Below, in pieces: positions 52,990-61,576 of a stretch of DNA of 64,000 nucleotides. The DNA lies in contig WRIR01000005.1 of NCBI GenBank assembly GCA_009782605.1, positions 1 through 64,000 on the forward strand. Direction: 5' to 3'. How positions within the stretch are numbered: position 1 is the first letter of the stretch; each line of letters opens with the position of its first letter. Source of the DNA: Eggerthellaceae bacterium. GTDB taxonomy: Bacteria; Actinomycetota; Coriobacteriia; Coriobacteriales; Eggerthellaceae. The translations under genes were made by a program, and so were the position numbers. Under the pieces are notes generated by a model. That model did not search any database. It was not told the origin of the DNA and saw nothing but the letters and a program-made list of their open reading frames with translations.

Positions 52990-55755
52990 ATGACCCGGCG
53001 CAACCTCGAACTCATCCTCCTGTGCATCGCCGCGCCCATCGTCGTCCTCATGTTCGCGATGATCGCCATCAACCTTGAGCAAGAGCTCAACACGACCACG
53101 CTCGGGGTGCCCCTCGGCATCTTCGCCAGCTTCGTTGTCGCACATTTCGCCGCACGGAAATTCTCCCCGGGAGCCGATCCGGCCTTGCTGCCCATAGCCT
53201 TTGTGCTTTCGGGCATCGGCATAGCCTTCGTTACCCGATTGAGCCCCCTTCTTGCAGTCAACCAGGTCATGTGGCTCTTTCTCGGCGTTATCTGTATGGT
53301 TTTGGTCATTGCGTCCATTAAGAACCTCGACAAGGTTGCCCAATACAAGTATACCCTCATGCTCGCCGGTTTGGTCCTGCTGCTCTCTCCCCTCATTCCC
53401 GGCCTCGGCCAAGAGATCTACGGCAGCCGTATCTGGTGGTCAATCGGTTCTTTCTCGTTCCAGCCCGGCGAGATCGCAAAGATACTCATCGTGCTCTTCC
53501 TTGCGGGCTACCTTGCGGCGAACCGTGAGATGCTCTCGATATTCACCGCGAAGATAGGCCCCCTCCACCTGCCCGACATCCGCACCCTGCTCCCCTTGCT
53601 GGTAATGTGGGTCATTGCATTGCTGATCATCGTCTTCGAGAAGGATTTGGGAAGCGCCCTTGTGTTCTTCTGTATCTTCCTTGTCATGCTTTATTCGGCG
53701 ACGGGGAAGAAATTCTATCTTGTGGTCGGCCTGGGGCTGGCTGCTCTTGGCGGTATTGCTGTTTGGATGCTTTTCAGCCACGTGCAGGTCCGTGTCGATA
53801 TCTGGCTCGACCCTTTTGCGGATCCCGCCGACAAGGGCTACCAGATCGTGCAGTCCCTCTTCTCAATGGCGGACGGCGGGCTTTTTGGGGTCGGGATCGG
53901 CAGGGGGCTTGCTGAAAGCATCCCGGTGGTTGAGAGCGACTTCATCTTTGTGGCTATCGCTGAAGAAGTCGGCCTGCTCGGCGCGGCGGGAGTCTTGTTG
54001 CTCTACCTGTGCCTTACCATCCGCGGGCTTGTGACGGCAGCCCGTGCAAAAAGCGATGTCAGCTCTTTTGTCGCGGTCGGCTTGACAGCAACTATCGTTT
54101 TGCAGGCATTCATCATTGTCGGTGGTGTCACCCGGCTTATTCCGCTCACGGGCCTCACGCTTCCTTTCATAAGCCAGGGAGGCTCGTCCCTGCTTGCGAG
54201 TTTTATCGCTCTCGGCTTCCTCATGAAATGCGGCGACGAGGCGACGGGCGTTGGCGAGGAAATGAAGACAAGCAACATATCCCGTGCCGAGGACGGTGTC
54301 TTGGGGCGCATCTCGCTCGGGAGGCGCCTGACGAACAACATGGTCATCTTCTCGGTTCTGTTCGCCCTCCTTGTCGCCAACCTGACCTGGATCATGGTTA
54401 TCAAGGCCGACGGCGAGGACGGCTATCGCAACATGCCTGGCAACAACCACACTATGGCCCGGGAGGCGAAGACGGAGCGGGGCACCATCACCACCTACGA
54501 CGGGGTCGCCCTTGCGCAAAGCATCCGACAAGACGACGGCTACTACCAGCGGGTCTACCCTGCGGGAACCCTGGCAAGCCATGTCGTCGGCTATTATTCC
54601 GAGCAGTACGGGACGAGCGGGATCGAGGCGCGCTACAACGAGGCCCTGCGCGGGCAGCAGAACTTCGCAAGCTGGCTCGACGTGCTGAACTCTGCGGCCG
54701 GGATCAACCAGCCCGGCAACGACCTGCGCCTGACCATCAACTCGAAGATACAGCTGGCTGCCCAGGACGCGCTTGCCGATTCCACCGGTGCCTGTGTGGT
54801 CATCGACCCGCAGACCGGGGCCGTGCTCGCCTTGGCATCCTCGCCCACCTATGACGCGAGCGAGGCCGTCGGCATCCTCGCCTCCGAGAACACCGAGTCG
54901 AGCGTGCTGCTCAACCGGGCGACCCAGTCGCTGTACGCCCCGGGGTCCACGTTCAAGATGGTCACGCTCGCCACGGCCCTCGAACACGGCATCACCTCCG
55001 AGAACACCGTCTACCCCTCGCCGGGCGAAATGACCATAGGGAATGCCCCTATCATCAACTTCGAGAAGACCTCGTTCGGGGACATCACCTTGAGCCAGGC
55101 TACCGAAGTGTCCTCAAATACCGTATTCGGGCAGGTTGGGGTCGAGATAGGCCCGAGCCTGCTCGTCTCGTCCGCCGAGAAGTACGGGTTCAACAACGAG
55201 GTGCCCTTCGACCTTCCCCTCGCAATGTCCCTCATGCCCGCTGCAGGCGAGATGACGGAATGGGAGACTGCCTGGTCGGCTGTGGGGCAGCCTGTGGGCG
55301 AACATGCGAGTCCGGCCGGTCCGCAGGCAACCGTGCTCCAGATGGCCCTTGTGGGCTGCGCGATTGCGAACGGCGGGGTCATCCAGGCCCCCTACCTTGT
55401 CGACAGCATCTCCAACGCGCAGGGCGCGCGGGGCTTCCAGGCCTCCCCCTCAAAGCTCGGTCAGGCCATGAGCGGGGTCACGGCGAACCGCACCCGCCTC
55501 GTGCTTGAGGGTGTCGTCAACCAAGGAACCGGCACCGCAGCCGGGGTCTACGGGGTGCAGGTCGCTGGCAAGACCGGCACCGCCGAGACGGGGAAGGAGC
55601 ACGACGACAGCTGGTTCGTCGGCTTCGCGCCGTCAAGCGACCCTTCCGTCGTCGTTGCGATTATCATCGAGCAAGGCGCCGGGACCAACCCGGATGCGGC
55701 GGCAAAAGCGCAAAATGTGTTGAAAACCGCTTTAGAAGTACAAGGTCTTTTATAA
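52990..55755 (+). CDS. RodA/FtsW-class B PBP fusion
   Basis: A 921-residue fusion in one uninterrupted frame. Residues 1 to ~415 are a SEDS glycosyltransferase with about ten helices, including the characteristic DPFADPADKGYQ loop and GLFGVGIGRG. A short linker (about 416-445) leads to a second signal-anchor helix (about 452-470) and a class B penicillin-binding protein. Its active site is S653-T-F-K, S708-S-N and K861-T-G. In other Actinobacteria these are two adjacent genes, rodA and pbpA; here the order is kept but the genes are joined, placing glycan polymerase and crosslinker in one chain. Neither half shows missing residues. Confidence 0.95.
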   Translation: MTRRNLELILLCIAAPIVVLMFAMIAINLEQELNTTTLGVPLGIFASFVVAHFAARKFSPGADPALLPIAFVLSGIGIAFVTRLSPLLAVNQVMWLFLGVICMVLVIASIKNLDKVAQYKYTLMLAGLVLLLSPLIPGLGQEIYGSRIWWSIGSFSFQPGEIAKILIVLFLAGYLAANREMLSIFTAKIGPLHLPDIRTLLPLLVMWVIALLIIVFEKDLGSALVFFCIFLVMLYSATGKKFYLVVGLGLAALGGIAVWMLFSHVQVRVDIWLDPFADPADKGYQIVQSLFSMADGGLFGVGIGRGLAESIPVVESDFIFVAIAEEVGLLGAAGVLLLYLCLTIRGLVTAARAKSDVSSFVAVGLTATIVLQAFIIVGGVTRLIPLTGLTLPFISQGGSSLLASFIALGFLMKCGDEATGVGEEMKTSNISRAEDGVLGRISLGRRLTNNMVIFSVLFALLVANLTWIMVIKADGEDGYRNMPGNNHTMAREAKTERGTITTYDGVALAQSIRQDDGYYQRVYPAGTLASHVVGYYSEQYGTSGIEARYNEALRGQQNFASWLDVLNSAAGINQPGNDLRLTINSKIQLAAQDALADSTGACVVIDPQTGAVLALASSPTYDASEAVGILASENTESSVLLNRATQSLYAPGSTFKMVTLATALEHGITSENTVYPSPGEMTIGNAPIINFEKTSFGDITLSQATEVSSNTVFGQVGVEIGPSLLVSSAEKYGFNNEVPFDLPLAMSLMPAAGEMTEWETAWSAVGQPVGEHASPAGPQATVLQMALVGCAIANGGVIQAPYLVDSISNAQGARGFQASPSKLGQAMSGVTANRTRLVLEGVVNQGTGTAAGVYGVQVAGKTGTAETGKEHDDSWFVGFAPSSDPSVVVAIIIEQGAGTNPDAAAKAQNVLKTALEVQGLL

Positions 55756-55827
55756 ATGAGGTATCCTATGCTATGTGGACTTCTTCTGCACAAGATGCCA
55801 TGACATGTGACCAAAAGGAGCAAAAAC

Positions 55828-57813
55828 GTGACGGGTAACATGATAGGTAAAGTATTCAACAACCGCTATAAGCTGACCGATCGCATCGGCATCGGCGGCA
55901 TGGCAGAGGTCTATCACGCCTATGACGAGGTATTGGGGCGTGTCGTTGCTGTCAAGATAATGCTTCCCCAGTATGCTGCCGACTCGAACTTCACCCAGCG
56001 CTTCAAGCAGGAGGCGGCTGCGGCTGCGAACCTACAAAGCCCCTATGTCGTGAACGTGTACGACTGGGGCCAGGACGAGGGCGTGTACTACATCGTCATG
56101 GAATACGTGCGGGGCAGCGACCTGAAGACCGCAATCAACGAGCGGGGGAGCATCAACCAGCGCAAGGTCGCCGAGATCGGCGCGCAGGTCTGCCAAGCCC
56201 TGACCTCGGCGCACAACCTCGACATCATCCACCGCGACATCAAGCCCCAAAACATCATGGTCCAGCCCGACGGCAACGTGAAGGTCATGGACTTCGGCAT
56301 CGCCCGCGCGAAGAACTCGCTCATGACGCAGACCCCCTCTGTCCTGGGGACGGCCCATTACATCTCCCCCGAGCAGGCGCAAGGGAAGGAGCTCACCCCG
56401 GCAAGCGACATATATTCCCTGGGAATCGTCTTGTACGAGGCGGCAACAGGGGCCCTGCCCTTCGACGGGCCCGACGCGGTGAGCGTAGCCATGCAGCAGG
56501 TGAACGACTTCCCGCCGCCGCCGCACGAGTACAACCCCTCCATCGACCCGGATTTCGAGGACATCATCATGATGGCCCTCGCCAAAAACCCCGTGGACCG
56601 CTTCGCCACGGCAAACGACATGCGTATCGCCCTGAGCGACTTTTTGGCGGGGCGTCCCGTGCACCTCGACTCCGACTTCTCGCGCGCTGAGACGTCGGTG
56701 CTCGGTGGCATGGCAGGAATCGGCGCGGCAAAGGCAGGCGGCATGGCGGGCTCCCTGCCCGACGGCACGGCGGTTATGCCCCCGATGGTGCCGGCGCCGC
56801 AGAACATGTCAGGTAGCGGCTACCGCTCGCGGGACATGGGCAGGCAGGACCGGCCGGAAGGCGTCAACAAGAAGACGGTCGGCACCGTCCTCGCCATCAT
56901 TGCGGCGCTCCTAGCCATCGGCGGCGCGGTGTTCTTCTTCGTGAACCAGGAGCCCAAGACCGGCGAGCCTGTCCCCAACGTGGGTGGCCTCACCATCGAG
57001 GAAGCCACGCTCAAGCTCGTCAACGCCGGTTTCGAGGTTGGAACCGTAGAAGAAGATTTCGATATCGACGTGGAAGCGGGGCGGGTTGCCGCCCAGGACC
57101 CCAAGGCGGGAGACCGGGTCGAAAGCGGGACAAAGGTCAACCTGGTCATATCGAAGGGGCCGAAGCAGGTGGTCGTCCCCGACCTCACCGACAAGACGGC
57201 CGACGAGGCAAAGGAGATCCTCGAAGAGCTCGGCCTGAAGTACACCGCAGGCACCGCCGAGCACTCGGAGAAGATACCGGTCAACCAGATAATCCGACAA
57301 GAGCCCGAGGCAGGGCAGACCGTAGACGAAGGCACCACGGTCACCTACTACCTTTCGCTGGGCATCGGGAACACCGACGTGCCCTACGTGATCGGCCTGT
57401 CGCAAGACGGGGCGATCGGCAAGCTGGAGGACGAGGGCTTTCGGGTCGGGGAGGTGACCTACCAATACGACGACAACGTGGTCGAAGGCCTCGTGATCTC
57501 GCAGAACCCCCGGGCGGGCATGCGTGCCGAGATGGGGTCTACCGTCGACATCGTCGTCAGCCAAGGGGTCGACCCCGAGAAGCGGAGGACTTCGGTTCCC
57601 GACGTCTCGGGCAAGACCGAGAACGAGGCGCGGGCGGCGATCGCCACCGCCGAGCTGGCCATCCAGATCGAGAGCGTCTATGACACCAACGTGGCAAAAG
57701 GGAAGGTTATCAGCCAGTACCCCGGGCCGGGCGAGCGGCTTGACAAGGGCTCGACGGTCAACGTCGTCGTAAGCAACGGCCCAGAGCCAGCCTCTCCGCC
57801 GCCCAGCGACTAG
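55828..57813 (+). CDS. pknB: PknB-like Ser/Thr kinase with four PASTA domains
   Basis: A 661-residue receptor kinase. Kinase domain 13-280: G21-I-G-G-M loop, K43 in VAVK, H135-R-D137-IKPQN, D155-FG. A juxtamembrane stretch and one transmembrane helix (352-373) follow, then four PASTA repeats to the end (each opening like VPDLTDKTADEAKEIL), which sense muropeptides or lipid II. It phosphorylates wall and division proteins read by the FHA proteins. GTG 55828 has AAAGGAG seven bases upstream; GTG 55807 does not. No pknA gene lies between it and the fusion. Confidence 0.95.
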   Translation: MTGNMIGKVFNNRYKLTDRIGIGGMAEVYHAYDEVLGRVVAVKIMLPQYAADSNFTQRFKQEAAAAANLQSPYVVNVYDWGQDEGVYYIVMEYVRGSDLKTAINERGSINQRKVAEIGAQVCQALTSAHNLDIIHRDIKPQNIMVQPDGNVKVMDFGIARAKNSLMTQTPSVLGTAHYISPEQAQGKELTPASDIYSLGIVLYEAATGALPFDGPDAVSVAMQQVNDFPPPPHEYNPSIDPDFEDIIMMALAKNPVDRFATANDMRIALSDFLAGRPVHLDSDFSRAETSVLGGMAGIGAAKAGGMAGSLPDGTAVMPPMVPAPQNMSGSGYRSRDMGRQDRPEGVNKKTVGTVLAIIAALLAIGGAVFFFVNQEPKTGEPVPNVGGLTIEEATLKLVNAGFEVGTVEEDFDIDVEAGRVAAQDPKAGDRVESGTKVNLVISKGPKQVVVPDLTDKTADEAKEILEELGLKYTAGTAEHSEKIPVNQIIRQEPEAGQTVDEGTTVTYYLSLGIGNTDVPYVIGLSQDGAIGKLEDEGFRVGEVTYQYDDNVVEGLVISQNPRAGMRAEMGSTVDIVVSQGVDPEKRRTSVPDVSGKTENEARAAIATAELAIQIESVYDTNVAKGKVISQYPGPGERLDKGSTVNVVVSNGPEPASPPPSD

Positions 57814-57977
57814 GACAGGGTCGGCGGGCAGCGCCGCAGGTAATGGATCGGCGCAAGGGCGCGAGCCGGACGGCGAGCCGGGCAGTGAGCGGCAACAGGC
57901 CGGATGGTGAGTTGAGTTGAGTTGCGCCGGATAAGGGGTGCCACAAAAGCCCCCGATGCGGTATAATCCTCTTTCCT

Positions 57978-58053
57978 GCCCCCGTAGCTCAGGGGATAGA
58001 GCAATGGTTTCCTAAACCATGTGCCGGACGTTCGAATCGTCTCGGGGGCACCA
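57978..58053 (+). tRNA. tRNA-Arg (CCT)
   Basis: A 76-nt cloverleaf: GCCCCCG/CGGGGGC acceptor, ATGGT/ACCAT anticodon stem with loop TTCCTAA, T arm CGTTCGAATCG, discriminator A, encoded CCA. A TATAAT at 57962-57967 just upstream is a likely -10 box. Confidence 0.96.
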
Positions 58054-58162
58054 GGGAGTTTCAGGCCATCGCCTCGTGCGGTGGCCTTTTCGTTGCCCGG
58101 GCCTGCCTGCTGGCCCTGCTGGCCCGGATGCCGCATTCTCAGGGTTTTGGCAGAGTCGGCGC

Positions 58163-59575
58163 CTATTCGCTCAAGTCGATCAGCTCTTGGCGGCTGTGCA
58201 CGCCGGCCTTCGTGTAGATGCGGCGGAAATGCGTTTCCACGGTGCTCTTCGAGATAAAGAGCTCTTGCGAGATGCGCTCGCTGGTCCTCCCTTTCAGGAT
58301 GAAGGGAAGGACCTCCGCCTCGCGTGCAGACAGTCCGTACTGCTCGATGAGCGAGCTACAGCGGTCCTCGAAGCTGTCGGTGCTCGTGACGATCTCGGAA
58401 AGGTTGCCGAAGTCGCGCTCCGTGAACAAGAACAGGTAGGAGAGCAGGACGAGCGCCCCCGCAAGCACCATTACGAAATACGGCGTGACCTGGTCGGGCT
58501 GTGTCGAGTTGATGATGTTGGCAAGGAAGATGCCGATGAACTCGCCGCCGAACAAAGCGGCGAAACCCCTTGAGAAGGACGCGGTGGTGCTCGTGTCGGT
58601 GATGCTTGCCAACACCAAGAACAGCGAAATCAGGACCGCACTCAGCCCCAGATATCCCGCCAGCACGATGGCCTCCCCGGAAACGACCGAGTCGGCGAAG
58701 AAGGGTGCCGGAACCAAGAGGAAACCGAGCATCATGACGAAGATCGCAAGCCTGTAGGACTTGTTGAGGGAGGCCCCCTTCCCGAAGCCGTCCGAGAGAA
58801 GCAGCGACAAGGTTCCCACGGCAAAGGCGGCCAGGAGCAGCAGCGCGATCCTGTAGGCAGGCATCGCCGCCATGCCGGGGTCGGTGTTGAAGGTCTCCAT
58901 GAACCCCGCTGCCATGCCGAACAGGGCCGTCCCCGCGATGATCTTCGCAGACAGGAGTGCCGCCTCCTGGGTCGGGCCGTCGCTTGCGGCAGCGGGCTTG
59001 ACAGGGGCGCCGTCTCGGCGCGGGGCAGCCATGAGGGTGGCAGCGCTCACGAAGGGCAGGACGCGGAAAGCCAGGTCGGTATGGGAAAGCGGCACGAACG
59101 AGACGGCCAGCCCGAACAAGGCGGCAAAGAGCGAGGCAAGAAAGACTTCCGGCACCGACACCTTGGTGGGGGCCTCGCCGAAAGAACGGCCCCAGGCGGC
59201 GAGCAGCAGCGCGGAGGAAGAGCCCACCAAGAAGCACTCCGCAAGCAGCCAGACAAGCGCCCCTCCGCCCGTCCCCGCGCCTGTGGAGTAGGGAACAAGC
59301 GAGCCGACGGCGAGCATCAGGGCATAAAGCAGCAACATGGGGCGGGCGAACATGCCGCGCTTCGCATCCTCCGAGACCAGGCGCAGCCCGACAAAGGCCG
59401 CCACCATGAAAAAGAGTGCCCCGACCAGTTCGACACGCTCAAAGGAAGCAGGCCCGAAGTCGTAGGCGCGGTTGTAGCCCATATAGAAAAGGAAGAAGAC
59501 AAAGCCCTGGTTACAGGCGAATCCAACGACCCGCCGCGGGGACGACTTGTCTATCGGGGAAGTCCCTTGCTCCAA
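58163..59575 (-). CDS. LuxR regulator with multi-helix membrane sensor
   Basis: A 470-residue protein. About 12 hydrophobic helices (residues 15-375) look like an MFS-type fold, then a linker and a C-terminal LuxR helix-turn-helix (LSAREAEVLPFILKGRTSER and ISKSTVETHFRRIY). This architecture is greatly expanded in Eggerthella relatives and usually sits beside reductase or transporter genes; here its neighbours are tRNA-Arg and tatA. TTG 59575, preceded by GGGAGGAAGGG, is the best start. The longer frame to ATG 59632 would begin inside the tatA terminator hairpin. Confidence 0.88.
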   Translation of the reverse strand: MEQGTSPIDKSSPRRVVGFACNQGFVFFLFYMGYNRAYDFGPASFERVELVGALFFMVAAFVGLRLVSEDAKRGMFARPMLLLYALMLAVGSLVPYSTGAGTGGGALVWLLAECFLVGSSSALLLAAWGRSFGEAPTKVSVPEVFLASLFAALFGLAVSFVPLSHTDLAFRVLPFVSAATLMAAPRRDGAPVKPAAASDGPTQEAALLSAKIIAGTALFGMAAGFMETFNTDPGMAAMPAYRIALLLLAAFAVGTLSLLLSDGFGKGASLNKSYRLAIFVMMLGFLLVPAPFFADSVVSGEAIVLAGYLGLSAVLISLFLVLASITDTSTTASFSRGFAALFGGEFIGIFLANIINSTQPDQVTPYFVMVLAGALVLLSYLFLFTERDFGNLSEIVTSTDSFEDRCSSLIEQYGLSAREAEVLPFILKGRTSERISQELFISKSTVETHFRRIYTKAGVHSRQELIDLSE

Positions 59576-59613
59576 ACCCTTCCTCCCTCTTTGAAACCAC
59601 GGGTATGCCTCTA

Positions 59614-59649
59614 CAAAAAAATGATGCCACATAATCTTTGTGGCATCAT
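59614..59649 (-). terminator. tatA rho-independent terminator
   Basis: ATGATGCCACA (59621-59631), loop, TGTGGCATCAT (59639-59649): a perfect 11-bp stem, followed in the reverse direction by a T-run at 59620-59614. It lies 28 bp after the tatA stop. Confidence 0.9.
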
Positions 59650-59677
59650 GGTGGCAGGACCCAAAAACAAAGAGAAA

Positions 59678-59974
59678 CTATTCGGCAGAGACCTTCTTCT
59701 TCGGGGCCGCCTTGCGCGACGTAGCCTTTTTCGCGGTCTCGCCCTCGAAGGCCTTTGTTACCCTGCGGGACGCCTGCCCTTCCTCGTCGTCCTCGACGAT
59801 CTCTTCGATTGCCTCGTCTTTGGCGCCCTTGCCCTCGCCGAGCTCGTCGCGCAGGTTCTTGACGGTGGAGCCGATAGCCGACCCCAGCTTCGGAAGGTTC
59901 TTCGGCCCGAAGATGAGCAGGGCCACGGCCAGGATGATAAGAAGCTCGGGAAGTCCCATACCAAGGATTTTCAT
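59678..59974 (-). CDS. tatA: Twin-arginine translocase subunit TatA
   Basis: A 98-residue TatA/TatE: short N-terminus, membrane helix (LPELLIILAVALLIFGP, about 8-24, with the invariant FGP hinge), amphipathic helix with PKLGSAIGSTVKNLRDEL, and a charged Lys/Ala tail. It forms the pore for folded, twin-arginine-tagged proteins, often molybdoenzymes. GGAGG upstream supports ATG 59974. tatC is not in the window. Confidence 0.93.
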   Translation of the reverse strand: MKILGMGLPELLIILAVALLIFGPKNLPKLGSAIGSTVKNLRDELGEGKGAKDEAIEEIVEDDEEGQASRRVTKAFEGETAKKATSRKAAPKKKVSAE

Positions 59975-60231
59975 TACGTTTTCCTCCAAACGCTTTCTTT
60001 TGACGCACCGCTGCATGCGAAGCCGCCGAAAGCCGCCGACGTGCCGAGGGGCTTTGACGCGCTCGTCGCATACCGCTACCGATAGTGTGCCGTAGTATGC
60101 CGCCCGGGCGGTGTTTTGCCTATCGTGCAAAATAATGAATCGCCGGATTTGCAGGGGGTTTTCTGTAGTGAAAACTACCGAAATGACCCCGCTTTCACAA
60201 AACCAGCCTATAAGCGCTGGTCACAAACGAA

Positions 60232-60247
60232 TGTTTCACGTGAAACA
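60232..60247. other. parS site 5
   Basis: Perfect TGTTTCACGTGAAACA with almost no further symmetry, in the 423-bp gap between tatA and tRNA-Ser. That gap otherwise contains only the tRNA promoter. It lies 40 kb from sites 3-4. Confidence 0.95.
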
Positions 60248-60308
60248 TCGACAAGCCGGTCCAGGCCCGATCCGAGCATCCCTTTTCTCTTCTTTGTCGG
60301 CTAATATA

Positions 60309-60337
60309 TTGCAAGTTCAAGGGCGTCAAGGTATCAT
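60309..60337 (+). promoter_or_regulatory. tRNA-Ser(GCT) promoter
   Basis: TTGCAA (60309-60314), exactly 17 bp, TATCAT (60332-60337), about 60 bp before the tRNA. Confidence 0.65.
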
Positions 60338-60397
60338 TGCAAGTCGTATCGCGCATTGCCCTGCACGACTGGTGAGGCGCGTGCCGCATCCAGAAAC

Positions 60398-60488
60398 GGA
60401 GAGCTGACCGAGAGGCCGAAGGTGCTCGCCTGCTAAGCGAGTATACGCCACAAGCGTATCTGGGGTTCGAATCCCCAGCTCTCCGCCA
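60398..60488 (+). tRNA. tRNA-Ser (GCT)
   Basis: A 91-nt type II tRNA: GGAGAGC/GCTCTCC acceptor, CTCGC/GCGAG stem with anticodon GCT, long variable arm, T arm GGGTTCGAATCCC, discriminator G, encoded CCA. Confidence 0.96.
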
Positions 60489-60531
60489 CCAAGAACCATA
60501 CATTGCCAAGAGAGCCCCGAGGGCCGACACC

Positions 60532-60566
60532 GCCCCATCGCCGCCAGGGGATTCGAACCCGTGAGA
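60532..60566 (-). pseudogene. tRNA 3'-end fragment
   Basis: Read in reverse, CACGGGTTCGAATCCCCTGG plus GCGGCGA forms a T arm (one mismatch) and the 3' half of an acceptor stem, with no CCA and no 5' half. It looks like a truncated tRNA or an attachment-site remnant next to the tandem repeat. Confidence 0.45.
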
Positions 60567-60570
60567 GTAA

Positions 60571-60708
60571 ACAGCACATACGTGCTGTTTAGTGATTTGT
60601 CGAGCTTGCGAGACAAATGGCTTCTGGCTGTTGTTGATGACAGCACATACGTGCTGTTTAGTGATTTGTCGAGCTTGCGAGACAAATGGCTTCTGGCTGT
60701 TGCTGATG
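60571..60708. repeat. 69-bp tandem duplication
   Basis: Copies at 60571-60639 and 60640-60708 differ at one base (TTGTTGATG versus TTGCTGATG). Each contains ACAGCACATACGTGCTGT, a perfect palindrome, and TTTGTCGAGCTTGCGAGACAAA, an inverted repeat. Only two copies and no spacers, so not CRISPR. No gene in 60489-60925. Confidence 0.9.
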
Positions 60709-60821
60709 ACAACAGGAACGACAAAACCGGGAAGTAGGATTTAAGTCGTGTCAATTCCGCAATCGGCATAAACCGCTCGCTTTGCTCGCTATTTATACGA
60801 TTGCTTCGTTGACACTCCTTG

Positions 60822-60852
60822 TTACGCACTTAACAAAAGGTTAAGTGCGTAA
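60822..60852. repeat. Perfect 13-bp inverted repeat
   Basis: TTACGCACTTAAC (60822-60834), loop AAAAG, GTTAAGTGCGTAA (60840-60852). Could be a terminator or one end of a decayed element; it sits with the tandem repeat between two tRNA-Ser genes. Confidence 0.7.
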
Positions 60853-60891
60853 TGAACCGGGGTAGTAAAATCTCCAAAGCCCACAATTATT

Positions 60892-60920
60892 AAAAAAGCC
60901 GCCTTGTAGGCGACTTTGTT
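60892..60920 (-). terminator. tRNA-Ser(TGA) terminator
   Basis: In the reverse direction AAAGTCGCC-TACAA-GGCGGCTTT followed by Ts, a 9-bp stem with one mismatch and a T-run, directly after tRNA-Ser. Confidence 0.85.
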
Positions 60921-60925
60921 AACAA

Positions 60926-61013
60926 TGGCGGAGGAAGTAGGATTTGAACCCACGGTACCTTGCGGTACAACAGTTTTCAAGACTGCCGCCTTCGACCACT
61001 CGGCCATTCCTCC
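60926..61013 (-). tRNA. tRNA-Ser (TGA)
   Basis: An 88-nt type II tRNA on the reverse strand: GGAGGAA/TTCCTCC acceptor, CAGT/ACTG region with anticodon TGA, long variable arm, T arm GGGTTCAAATCC, discriminator G, encoded CCA (60926-60928). Confidence 0.95.
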
Positions 61014-61104
61014 GCATGCTTGGATGTGCCCGGCATTCCCTGCTGCATTTGTCAACGGCAACACCGTTTGCGTGGTGAAGGCCGAGCGTCGCATAAGGAT
61101 AGCA

Positions 61105-61110
61105 TATAAT
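61105..61110 (+). promoter_or_regulatory. -10 box of tadA
   Basis: TATAAT only seven bases before the GTG start of tadA. With the usual start-site distance the mRNA would begin at or within a base or two of the start codon, making it leaderless. No clear -35 is seen. Confidence 0.55.
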
Positions 61111-61117
61111 AGGCGCT

Positions 61118-61576
61118 GTGACCGATGAAGAATACATGCAATTAGCGCTTGCGCAGGCACGGAAGGCCGCGTCCCTCGACGAGGTGCCCATCGGCGCTGT
61201 CGTGGTATGCGGCGACACGGTGCTCTCCGAAGCCTGCAACCTGCGGGAGTCCACGAACGACCCCGCAGGGCATGCGGAATTCCTCGCCCTCAGAGAAGCG
61301 GCCGAGAGGCTTGGCGCCTGGCGGCTCTCCGGCTGCACCGTGTACGTCACGCTTGAGCCCTGCGTCATGTGCGCCGGCCTGATGCACCAGGCCCGGGTCG
61401 AGAGGTGCGTCTACGGCGCACCCGACCCGAAGGCTGGCGCGCTCGGGACGCTCTACTCCATCCACGCCGACGAGCGCTTGAACCATGTCTTCAAAGTGAG
61501 CGCCGGCGTCTGCCAAGAAGAGTGCTCGTCCCTTCTCAGCGGGTTTTTTGCCGACAAACGAAAGAAGAAGCCATGA
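61118..61576 (+). CDS. tadA: tRNA-specific adenosine deaminase
   Basis: A 152-residue zinc deaminase that turns A34 of tRNA-Arg(ACG) into inosine. Zinc-site motifs: H52-A-E54 and P-C82-V-M-C85. The length and opening ([30 protein letters not shown]) match the family, supporting GTG 61118 despite the lack of an upstream ribosome-binding site. Overlaps ispE by ATGA. Confidence 0.95.
   Translation: MTDEEYMQLALAQARKAASLDEVPIGAVVVCGDTVLSEACNLRESTNDPAGHAEFLALREAAERLGAWRLSGCTVYVTLEPCVMCAGLMHQARVERCVYGAPDPKAGALGTLYSIHADERLNHVFKVSAGVCQEECSSLLSGFFADKRKKKP

Noticed and set aside
60571-60708. Possible CRISPR array
   Set aside because: Only two directly abutting 69-bp copies without spacers, and no cas genes.
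60195-60829. Reverse-strand frames across tRNA-Ser and the tandem repeat
   Set aside because: They translate tRNA genes and non-coding repeats; the phrases seen are typical of tRNA read as protein.
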